From Liquidambar formosana (Eukaryota; Streptophyta; Magnoliopsida; Saxifragales; Altingiaceae): a DNA stretch of 64,000 nt. The notes below the pieces were generated by a model that saw only the letters and a program-made list of their open reading frames with translations, made no database searches and was not told where the DNA came from. Below are positions 49,021 through 59,496 of the stretch, one piece after another. Both the position numbers and the translations under genes were made by a program. Positions within the stretch are counted from its first letter, which is position 1. Every line of letters begins with the position of its first letter. The stretch spans positions 22,034,013-22,098,012 of the forward strand of contig CM077824.1 of the NCBI GenBank assembly GCA_039720395.1, read 5' to 3'.

Positions 49021-50307
49021 ATGGAAGCTCTAGACAAATTTTTAGGAGGGTTTTTGAGAGTTATGAGTGCTGAAGCAAAATCTGAGTTCAAGTGCTTTGG
49101 CTTGGATCCATTGCTTTCCTTGAGGCATGTGAAGATTGAAACGAACCTCCTAACTGCTGCTACATATTTTTGGGATCCCTAAGTTCATGTGTTCTGTTTC
49201 AACTATGAAGAACTGTTCCCAACCATGGAGGAATTTTGTGCGTTATATGGAGTTTCACCGGTAGGTCCTTTCATTCTCCTTACTCCTCGCCCAAGCTTTC
49301 TTACTTCTTTCTCTAATTTCCTTGGGATTCACTAACAATATGCCTCTATTTTTGTAAAAGACCACATGGTAGACTTAATGAAATTGGCAACCTCTTTCTT
49401 GGCCTATGATAGTAAAGGTATTTTGAAATTTACTTTTCCTATTAAGCACGCATTTGCCTTTTGCCTCATTGGTCGTTTCCTTATTTCAACTGGTACTCCA
49501 CATGTTCCCATACAAATTTGTGAGTTGATTCCTTTCCTTACCAAAGGCCATAACTTGATTCCCATGGTACTAGTTGAAACCTTGAATAGCTTGGATAAAA
49601 CTCACGAGGACCCAAAAGTTCCCTTAGGAGGTAGCCCTATTCTGTTGCAGATGTGGTTGCTTGAAAGACTGGAATTTTTGTCACCCATTGTCATTACACC
49701 ACACAAGCCCCAGCATTACTGTCTTCGTCGCATTGAACTTCCTGGAAAATTTTCATTGAGGGATTGGCTAGGTTACTTCCAAACCCTTTCATGGAGGAAT
49801 ATCAAGTGGTTTGTCTTCATATGGGGTTGCAGTGAACAGGTGCTTCTGTGTACTTCTGGATGTGCCATGGTGAGACTCATAGGACTGAGGTCCACTTCTT
49901 TTTATTGGCCTTCAAGGGTTCTTCATCAGATGGGTGCCATGCAAACCATACCTACTTCCTTAAAAGGTGACTATCCTGTGGTGCCTGTGGGTCTTTCTGT
50001 AGTGACTTGGGCGAAGGATCGACGGCCTAGCAAGCTAACACTAACCCAAGTTACGAATACTGATGGTCCTTATATGATGAACCCTGAGTACAAGGAATGG
50101 TTGAAGAATAATTTGGGTGAGAGAGAGACTACTCGAAGAGAAAGGATTTTTGGATTTATCAAGAATAATGAACTTGGACGTTGCAGAGAAGATATTATGG
50201 AAGCAGTGACAGCAGCTTATGAACATGACTTGAGGAAGAAAAGAAGACTCAAGAGAGAAACAAAGAAAGGTGAAGAACGGGCTTCAAAGAAACCCAAGAA
50301 GAATTAA
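49021..50307 (+). pseudogene. DUF7745-like gene, antisense to gypsy element A
   Basis: Exon 1 (49021-49264) and exon 2 (49361-50307) join in phase 1 over a 96-bp intron (donor GTAG|GTCC, acceptor AAAAG|AC) to give about 395 residues. The order FWDP...ELFPTMEEF, then a helical hydrophobic part (AFCLIGRFLI), a long middle with conserved Trp (WLGYFQTLSWRNIKWF) and a basic tail (KKRRLKRETKK, NLS-like) matches what I know of the plant DUF7745 family, often found beside gypsy elements. Its function is unknown. A TAA at 49180-49182 in exon 1 interrupts it, so this copy is likely dead unless translation starts later. It is convergent with the A integrase (ends at 50307 and 50650), the arrangement of antisense ORFs known in Tat-type elements. 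Family assignment is from memory of the pattern only. Confidence 0.6.
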
Positions 50308-50510
50308 AGACTCAATAGAATAGGATATTTATGGCATATTTATAATTCTTTTACTTAATATCAATAAATTGCTATATCAATCACTTTTAGTTTTGAATAA
50401 ATTGCTAATAATAAATTAAATTTGGGATTTTGTTGTTTGATTTATACCGCACCCAAAGTGACTTTATGGGTTGCCTACGTATCTCCATGATTTTTTCTCT
50501 TTTTTCCTTT

Positions 50511-50541
<31 letters not shown>

Positions 50542-50649
50542 GTTTTTTGTTTTTGTTTTTGTTTTTGTTTTTTTTTTGAATGGAGAATCAGGTCTTACGT
50601 AGTTCTTATGCCTTAACTTTTGCCTAGGTCGCCCTTACGGGTTTTCAAC
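50308..50649. other. Convergent spacer with TTTTGT repeats
   Basis: The spacer between the DUF7745-like gene and the integrase end contains a (TTTTG)n-rich tract (50510-50577). No gene seen. Confidence 0.6.
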
Positions 50650-50928
50650 CTAGTAGGCCTCAAACATGATATTTTTCAATTGATCCAAATTAGTTGGAGG
50701 AGCGAACTCAATTCCATCTAAATCCATGAGGCGAACAACCCCTGCTGGCAATATCTCTTTGATAATGTATGGTCCACCCCAACTTGGCTTGAATTTCCCT
50801 CGCGGATCAAATATTGGAGCTCTGATTTCTTTCAACACTACATCCCCTTTCTTTAGACCCCGATCCTTGACATGCTTGTTGAATGCTCTGGCAACTCTCC
50901 GCTGATACCCCTGCACATGATACAGCGC

Positions 50929-53621
50929 TGTGAACCTCGGAAATTGGCCCACAAGGATCGAAAAGAAAATAGGTTTGAAAACGAAAAGGAGTCGCCACCT
51001 TATTTTTTAAAGGAAACAAGGAAAACCCTAAAAAAAATTTGTTTTAAGAAAACAATTTGAATGACTCCATATTTAAAAAGGAAAGGCAAAAAAAAGTCTT
51101 TTGGAAACCAAAGAAATTGGGGATTCGGAGGCTAAGTTATGACATAGGAAGGTTCTAGGCAAAGCCTATAGGCACCCATCTCACCTTTTCGATCTCTCGG
51201 TTTATTTGGGCTAAATTAAGATCTTTTCCATACAAAAATCAGCAAATATCATCACAAGACAGCATGCATATCATATACTCCATTCACCCATCCATGAATA
51301 ATAAGCAAATAAAAACAAAAAATAAAGAAAAGAGAAAAGAAACCTAGGATACTTGGATCCTAGAACGGACTTGAGCCTCATAAAGAGCGCCTACGTACCA
51401 TGCAACGAAATACATGGATCAAAGTTCACGTAGTTCGATTAAAACTAGGGTTAAATCCTAATATAAACCTATGGTAAAAACCCTAGGTTTCCTTATTTGA
51501 AAGAGAATTGAATAAACCAAGTTTGACTTTAGAAAGAATTCCACAAAATGGATACTTTGATAAAAAAACTAGAATTTAATTATTAAAGGAAACCTTTGAT
51601 TAAGACCATAGATTCATATTAAGAATTAATCGTAGGAAGGGAGAAGGGAAAGAGTAAGGAAGAGAGGTGAATTGGGGCACCTTCACACCCACTTACCTGA
51701 GCGCAATAACTCAAAGCATTAGCAATTTCAAGCAATGGCAGCCCTATTTGCCATAGGACAATTACCACAACTATTTGCACCCTTACACGTGGTCAAAACC
51801 ATGCAAATACAATAATATGCAAATCTGGACAGAATAGTACTAAGGCCTAAAATCATCCACTAACCATGCCAATAGCAAAAACAGTGAATAATAATAGGCT
51901 CTAATGCAATCCTACTATCATATCATGCATAAAAACCCTAGAAATCAACTAACATGCATGCAAAAGTATCATAGTCATTCCATATGTAAAACATATACAG
52001 CAACTATGAAGAAAAAATCAATAAAAAGGCCTAAACTAACAAGATGTATGAAACTAACCTAAAACAAGGACACAAAAAACCCTAAACTCACAAACATGTT
52101 TAAAAACACACAAAACAAACTCTAAACATATTAAAATCAAACTAAACAGGACTTAAATCATGCATATTAACTAACTAAAGCAATAGAAGATGATAAAAAT
52201 CCTAACTTTAACATGCAATGACGTTACTCTAAAACAAGGACAACAGAAGCACTAGAATGACAAATATGCTTAAAAACACATAGAATAGCCCTAAAGCAAG
52301 CTAAAATCATGATAAACAGTAGGTATTTCATGTATATTAACTAGCTAAAGTGTTAATACATGATAAAAAAGCTACCTTTAACATGCAATAAGCCTATTCT
52401 ATAAGAAAACCCATACTCAGCATAAATAAGGAGTGAGGTTACCTTAAGAAGAAGCTTCCTTGCTGCTATAGAGACTCTCCTCTTGACTTATGGATGATTT
52501 GAATCAATGTTCTCCAAGGCTATAGCAAGTCCTCTAGCTCTCTTTCAAGTCTCTCTCTCTTATTCTCTCTCTAACACTCAGAATTTTAATGCTTCAAGTC
52601 GCTCCTTTGTGTTGAAGCATAGGGGGGTATTTATAGACTTCAATTAGGATTAACCAATGGCTGGAATTAAAATCCTAAAAATTAATCCAAGGGCTATTAG
52701 AGACCCCCTTGGGGCTTAAGTAACTCAGGAGTTACCAAAAATTAGAAGGAAACACGTCCAAAAGAGCCCAAATACATCAAAATAGGCAAAAGTCTTCTTC
52801 AGCAAGGAGTTAGAGAGCAATTAGGAAAGTGGTCTCGAGTGACCACCCAAGGCTGGGCGGCTAGCCACCTAGGCCCAGGCGGCTAGCCGCCCAGGCTTGG
52901 GTGGTCACCCGAGCCCACATTAGCTTTTTGTTTTTTTGGACTCTCTTACCTTCTAGGAGTGTTTCAGGAGGCAAATTAACTCCGATTTTGATAAAACAAA
53001 AGCCAAAACGACCATGTTTCGATAAGGAATACATTTTTAAACATTTTAGGGTGAAAACCACTAACCATGGGGGCATGGTTAGGTTTGACAAAGGCGGTTA
53101 ACCACTATGCTCTACCTTTGCTAAGCATAGGTATGCACATAGGATCAAACCAAATGCTTTCCATATCAAAATTAAACTTTCTAAAACACTTTTGGGATCA
53201 AATGATGACTAATAAAAGTCAATTTCAAAAGATTTGGTTGGTAATCGTGAGTTAATTAGAGTTAACCCAAAGGAGGGTCAATTAACCAACTTGAACTACA
53301 TCGAGCTATTTTAATCCCGAGCCATTGATTTATCAAATTGAAACTAGAAATACCTCATATGCATCCATATGAACTCCAATTGACAATTTGGAGATCATTT
53401 CAAGGTCAAATCAAAAGTTTGGGACTTAAAAGACGATTATGCCCCTCAAGTCACAAAAGCTCTTATTATCCCTCAAGATCAACTCTGAATTGAACCAAAA
53501 TTCATATCCACTGTCCTTGCGACTCTAGAAAACTAATGCAAGTGACTAGACTCAAAAACAAAACAAAAACATGCATGAAATGATGAGCCTTAGTAAGGTG
53601 GTGCAAAAATGGGGCGTGACA
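50929..53621 (-). repeat. Solo gypsy LTR (family 1) inside the integrase, TSD AGCGC
   Basis: TGTGAACCTC...GGCGTGACA is flanked by AGCGC at 50924-50928 and 53622-53626. Integrase similarity on both sides is continuous once the insert and one target copy are removed, so this is a clean insertion. Length is 2,693 bp. A minus-strand TATA is at 52628-52636 and a GC-rich palindrome at 52834-52913. The R/U5-like block (GGAGTCGCCACC...GGATTCGGAGGC) is at 50988-51180. Confidence 0.96.
52834..52913. repeat. GC-rich nested palindrome, copy 4
   Basis: 80 bp: outer arms CTCGAGTGACCACCC (one change) and GGGTGGTCACCCGAG, with two inner units around GGCGGCTAGCC and GGCGGCTAGCCGCC. It lies about 200 bp upstream of the LTR TATA. 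Confidence 0.95.
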
Positions 53622-54880
53622 AGCGCCCTTAACCGCCTTTCATCCAGTAAAGCTAACTCGTCGTAATGGTTCTTAACCCAGTCCACTTCTATTATCTGAC
53701 TCTCCATGGCAACCCTTAGTGAAGGAACTTCTAATTCAACTAGCAACACGGCCTCCATTCCATAAACTAGAGAGTAAGGGGTAGCCCCTGTTGACGACCT
53801 TACTGACGTTCTGTAACCCCATAAAGCCAATGGTAACTCTCATGCTAGTCTGTGTACAAGTTTGTGGTCTTCTGTAGTATCTTCTTGATATTCTTGTTAG
53901 CTGCCTCCACTGCCCCATTAGTTTGAGGACGGTATGGTGATGACAAATGGTGAACTATGCCATACTTTTGTAAGAGCTCATGGGTTTCTTTCTAAAAGTG
54001 CTGGCCATTGTCTGAGATAACTTCATGTGGTACCCCATATCGATAGATAATGCTATGCTGTATACACTGTGCTACCTTCTTAGAATTTAAGGTCTTGAAG
54101 GATGCTGCCTCCACCCATTTAGTGAAATAATCAATGGCAACCAGGATGTATTCATGCCCATTTGACGCCTTTGGCTTGATTTGTCTGATGATATCTATCC
54201 CCCATACTGCGAACGGCCAAGGTGATGACATACTTATTAAAGGCATGGAAGGTAGATGCTATCCACTAGCGAATAGTTGGCATTTATGGCACTTCTTAAC
54301 ATGCGCGTGGCAATCTCTTTCCATGGTAGACCAATAATAGCCTAGTCCCATGATTTTCTTAGCCAACATATAGCCATTCATGTGCGGAGCCCCTATTCCT
54401 TCATGGATTTCTTTAATCAAATGCTTGGCTTCCTCCTCGGTGACACACAGCAGGTGGATCCCGTCGTATGATCTCCGAGATAGCTTTCCTCTACAAAGTA
54501 CATAGTGACTTACTAGCCATCTTAAGGTTTTTCTGTCGATACAAGATGCTCCTTCTGGGTATTCCCTCTCTTCAATGAACTTCTTTATATCATGGAACCA
54601 TGGATGGCCATCATTCACGTCCCCTCCTCGGATTGCACAACAGTACACGGGCTTGTCTTGGCATTCTATCACCAACGGCTTCACATTTTCGCTTTCAGGT
54701 ATCTCCACTATGGATGCTAGGGTTGCTAAGGCATCGGCGAACTGGTTCTTATTTCTTGATAGGTAGGTGAACTCTATCTCTGAGAACTCCTTGGTTAGGG
54801 CTTCCAAATAAGCATGGTATGGCAGCAGCTTCTCGTCCCGAGTTTTCCATTCCCCTTTTATCTGAAAAATGATTAGCGTC

Positions 54881-57481
54881 TGTCACACCCCATTTTTGCA
54901 CCACCTTACTAGGGCTCATCATTTCATGCATGTTTTTGTTTTGTTTTTGAGTCTAGTCACTTGCATTAGTTTTCTAGAGTCACAAGGACAATGGATATGA
55001 ATTTTGGTTCAAATTGGAGTTGATCTTGAGGGATAATAAGAGCTTTTGTGACTTGAGGGGCATAATTGTCTTTTAAGTCCCAAACTTTTCATTTGACCTT
55101 GGAATGATCTCCAAATTGTCAATTGGAGTTCATATGGATGCATATGAGGTATTAAGTCCCGTGGCCCTGATGATGAGTTTAGTGTGGTTATTTACGGATT
55201 ATCCTTGAAGAATTAGTGGGAATCACAGCATGAGATTTTTGGTTAAAATGAAAAGAAAATTATTTTATTAAATTAGCCATTTTTATCATGACACTAACAC
55301 GTGTACGTATGTGATGAGTGTGTGTACGCACATACGATACATGTGCATGCGTGTTAGCGGTCAGTCTCCCAATTTTTATAAAAGACAATTTCCTTTTCCT
55401 ATTCAGATTAGAAGTCTTTTATCATTATAAAATACCTTTTGATTATTCTCCAAGGAAACCTAGTCCAGGAAGGAAAGGGAAACTCCAGATTTCAGCTATA
55501 AATACTCTCTTAATGTCTTTAAACAAGGGGGAGGAGAAGAGGGTTTGGAGGGAGTGAAATTCGTCATAATTCAGCAGCAAATTTTCTGAAAACCAGCAGT
55601 CGTATTTTAATCATAACATTTTCATCCGAAGTCCGAATTTGATGAAATTGGTCTTGTTAGAAAGATAATTCAATTCTCTACAACTTTGTATTTCACAAGC
55701 TTTGTCCAAATCCAACGTTTTCATACCCAAAAACGCGATTGAAGTTGCTGCTGCTGCAAAGTGACGAAAATCACTTTTCTTTTCTCTTGTTCTCTTTTTG
55801 TTTTCTATTTTCTTTTCAAAGTTGAGTGAGTTTTGATCTCTTTGCTGTGATACCACTTTGACAAAGAGGAGGATTCGTGTTGGTTTGATTCACTCTAAAG
55901 ACCTGAGGAGCCATGAACAATTACAAACACAAGGAAGGCCCTTCCTAAGGTATTCTCCTTCTCTATTCAAGCTTAAACTAGGTTTTCATATGGGTTAGGC
56001 TTATTGCATGTTAAAGGTAACTTTTTTATCATGTATTAACACTCTAGCTAGTTAATATACATGGAATATCTATTGTTTATCTACTGTTTAGCATGCTTTA
56101 GGGCTGTCCTTTAGGTTTTTAATGCATAGTTATGATTCTTGTGCTCCTGTTTGTCCTTGTGCTAGGATTAGTGTCATTGCATGTTAGAGTTAGGATTTTC
56201 ATCATGTTATATTGCTTTAGTTAGTTAATATGCATGATTTAATTTCTGTTTAGTTTGGTTTTAACATGATTAAAGTATGTCTTGTGAGTTTTTAAGCATA
56301 TTTGTGAGTTTAGGGTTTTAGAGTCATTGTTTTGTGTTTGTTTTCATATAGCATGATAAAGTAGACTTTTTTATTGGTTTTTCTTCGTGTTTGCTGTATA
56401 TGTTTTTCATATGGAGTAAACATGATAGTTTTGCATGCATGTTAGTATGTTCTAGGGTTTTTATGCATGATATGGTTCTAGGAATATGTTAGGACTTATT
56501 ATTGTTCGCTGTTTTTGCTATTGGCATGCTTAGTGGATGATTTTAGGTCATAATACTATTCTGTCCAGATTTGCATGTTAGTGTTTTCGCATGGTTTTGA
56601 GCACTTGTAAGGGTGCAAATAGGTGTGGTATTTGTCCTATGGCAAATAGGGCTGCTTATGTCTGAAATGGCTAAATGCTTGGAGCTAATTGCGCTCAGGT
56701 AAGTGGGTGTGAAGGTGCCCCAATTCACCTTTTTTCCTTATCCCTTCTCTTCTCCCTATTTAGGGTTAATTTTTAATATGATCCTATGGTTTAATTAGAG
56801 GTTTCCTTCATAAACAAAATTCTGGTTTTTATTAAGGTTTCCATTTTGTGGATTTCTTTCCTAAAATCAAACTTTCTATTAATTCTCTTTTGATCAAATA
56901 AGGAAACCTAGGGTTTTAACCATAGGTTTATATTAGGTCTTAACCCTAATTCTAATCGAACTACGTGGACTTTGATCCATGTATTTCGTTGCATGGTACG
57001 TAGGCGCTCTTCGTGAGGCTCAAGTCCGTTCTAGGATCCAAGCATCCTAGGTTTATTTTTGTTTTTGTTTTCTTTTTTTCTTTTTCTGTTTTTATGTGCT
57101 TATTATGCATGGATGGATGAATGAAATATATGATATGCATGCAATTCTTGTGATGATATACTTGCTGATTTTTGTATGGAAAGATCTTGATTTAGCCCAA
57201 ATGAACTGAGAGACCGAAAGGGTGACATGGGTGCCTATAGGCTTTGCCTAGAACCTTCCCATGTCATAACTTAGCCTCCGAATCCCCGATTTCTTTGGTT
57301 TTCAAAAGATTGGTTTTTGCCTTTCCTTTTTTATGGAGTCATTCAAATTGTTTTCCTAAAACAAACTATTTTTAGGGTTTTCCTTGTTTCCTTTAAAAAA
57401 TAAGGTGGCGACTCCTTTCCTTTTTCTTTTTCAAACCCATTTTCTTTCAATCCCTTGTGGGCCCAATTTCCGGGGTTCACA
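54881..57481 (+). repeat. 5' LTR of gypsy element B
   Basis: TGTCACACCCC...GGGGTTCACA, 2,601 bp, followed directly by a PBS. The first ~270 bp and the last ~1,550 bp match family 1 LTRs (inverse of the solo copies). The middle (about 55154-55930) does not and carries its own TATA (TATAAAAG, 55377-55384) and palindrome. It is inserted into the element A RNase H sequence; the 3' partner is outside the window. Confidence 0.93.
55294..55357. promoter_or_regulatory. Nested inverted repeat next to the B LTR TATA box
   Basis: The outer arms CTAACACG (55294-55301) and CGTGTTAG (55350-55357) enclose inner arms CGTATGTG (55306-55313) and CACATACG (55329-55336). A G-box-like CACGTG is included. It ends 20 bp before TATAAAAG. 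Confidence 0.8.
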
Positions 57482-57484
57482 GTT

Positions 57485-57501
57485 TGGCGACTCCACTGGG
57501 G
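57485..57501 (+). other. Primer binding site of element B
   Basis: TGGCGACTCCACTGGGG starts 3 bp after the LTR. This sequence is the PBS type reported for Tat/Ogre elements (tRNA-Arg, as far as I recall). Confidence 0.8.
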
Positions 57502-58222
57502 ATTTGTGGGCTAGACTCTATAAAGTTTAATTGGGCTAGGTTAATTTCTTATGTTTAATTAAAATCAATCACATTGCATCCGCTTGATTGTGTGCTTTCA
57601 TTTATTGCATTGTGTGCGCAAACTCTTGCATGTTAGGATCGATGTCCCTCGATGTATCCTTGCCAACGATCAGCCTAGTCTCAACCTTGGTTTTCCTGAT
57701 TCCATGTGTTGGGGCGAAAGCTATCAACCTCTCTTGCCTAGTACCCTTGGGCTTGCCCTTGGGTATATTAAATGAGTTAATCACGTACTGCTGGACCCAC
57801 GCGGCGTTCCTGATGCCACATGTGGTTAGGTATAAGGATTGCTCAAGCAAGTGAAGGACCCTAGCCTACCCTTATCATTAGTCCATATAGACAGACTTGG
57901 AGGACACTACGGTCTCACCTTTATGCACCCACAATTGTTTGTAATGATGCTATGCCGTGTTTGTGGTGTGAGGTTTTATATCTTATGCCCTTAATATAGA
58001 CCTTTAAACCCTAGCCTTCGTTAAGGCCATGGGTTAGGAGGAATAAATTAAGGAAATAGGATGTAAAGCTATGTTTGTGATGTGCTAGTCCTAGGGGATT
58101 AATTAAACCTAATTGAAGGACTCTATGCCCTATTCTTTAAAACATACCCTTAATCCATGACCCCTGTAAAGGTAATTGGATAAAAGGAATGAATTAATTG
58201 AACATGGTGTAGAGACCGAATT
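57502..58222 (+). other. Leader of element B, first part
   Basis: Untranslated leader between the PBS and the solo LTR insertion. It has short ORFs only and no recognisable protein. Confidence 0.6.
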
Positions 58223-59356
58223 TGTAACGCCCCAAAATTTATAAACAATAACACGTACAATTTTTTTATGAGCTCCGTACAAATAAATCTTTTCAAAAAT
58301 ACATTCCTTTCAAAATACAGAGTATTGCGCAGCTGCGGGTAGCCATGGTTAACCCAAAACTCATCATCAATATACATTGGCCAACCAAATAAATAAAATT
58401 ACATCAGCTTTAAATAAAAATAAATGTACGTGATAACTTCTCCAAATCTCGACCCCAATTCTACTACGTGCCGCCAACAATTATCACCTGAAAATATATT
58501 GGGGTGAGCGAACAACTGCCCAGTAGGAAATCAAATTCCTATACAATAAATAATGTTTCAAAATCACATGCAAGCATTTATATATTCAAAATAATATATA
58601 AATTAATCAAATAATACGAACTCCAAATCATAAACCTCAAATATAATCTCAATGAAATCAACCATCATAATCCTCAAATATATCACCATCAAGAATTATC
58701 ACCTTACATAAATCAAATCTTAACATATGCTTTAAAATAATCATCATTCACCATACAAGAATTAAACCCCCTACCTCAAAAATAAGTGAATAAAATAAGT
58801 CGGATTAAAACTTCCCATGCTCCGACCGATGGGCCGTCCGGCCACTGCCTCTCTCGGCTTCTCCCTTCCTCTTTCTCCCTTTCTTATTTCTTTCCTTCTC
58901 TTCTCTATTTATTTCTTCTCTTCCGTCCTTTCCTCCTTCTCTCTCTCTCTCTCTTCATCATTTCTTCTTTTCTTTATTCTACACCTACCTCCCACATTTT
59001 TTTCTTTTCTTCCTTCTTTTCCTATGTGCCCACGCCACTAGCTATCTTTTTTTTTTTTATTTCTTCTTTTGACTTTTTCTATCCTCTTTTTCTTCTTTCT
59101 TCTTTCTTTCTCTCTTTTCACGTGCTCTCTCTCTTTTTTTCCAATTCTTTTCTTCTTTTGTTTTTCCTTCCTTCATCTATATATATATATATATATATAT
59201 ATCTCACAAATTAATTATCCTTTCCATCCAAAGCAATTTAATGCAATATATCCCAACATTCAACTAACCTCAACAATATTTAAATTTATCACCTTGTGTA
59301 TAATTCCACCAAATATACACACGTAAAATAAATCAATAAATATTTAGGGTATTACA
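58223..59356 (-). repeat. Solo LTR of another gypsy family, TSD GAATT
   Basis: TGTAACGCCCC...GGGTATTACA is flanked by GAATT at 58218-58222 and 59357-59361. The GGGGTGAGC...CCCAGTAGG block at about 58500-58530 suggests a chromovirus-type LTR in minus orientation. The CT-rich stretch 58850-59165 gives long low-complexity ORFs that are not genes. It interrupts the leader of element B, so it is younger than B. Confidence 0.9.
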
Positions 59357-59496
59357 GAATTCATTAAGGAAAATATGGAGGTTTAGGACAGATCCTTAGG
59401 CTAAAGGTTAAAACTTTTCTATCCATAGACGTGCTGGCTTGGATCCGCAATCCACAAGGGCGTCTAGTGAGTGTTGAGTCTACCCATCAGACAGAC

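Larger units (their letters stand above)
50650..54880 (-). pseudogene. Tat-type gypsy RNase H-integrase of element A, split and broken
   Basis: Read on the minus strand from 54880: the RNase H end (NQFADALATLAS), the integrase HHCC zinc domain (two His, then KKCHKC), and the catalytic core with D in WGIDII, D in SDNG and E in the GAVEAANK region. After the 2.7-kb LTR insertion (50929-53621) follows the C-terminal integrase domain (ALYHVQGYQRR...IFDPRGKFKPSW), ending at 50650. Defects: stops at 54259-54261, 53992-53994 and near 53862; a one-base frameshift near 53836; and the LTR. The 5' part (RT, gag) was cut off by element B at 54881 and should continue beyond the window. It makes no integrase now. 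Confidence 0.9.

Noticed and set aside
50929..57481. The two LTRs as a pair bounding one element
   Set aside because: They are in opposite orientation; the left has its own target duplicates (AGCGC) and the right is followed by a PBS, so they belong to separate insertions.
58786..59326. Phe/Ser/Leu-rich ORFs of up to 142 codons
   Set aside because: CT-rich low-complexity DNA inside a solo LTR, with no conserved motif.
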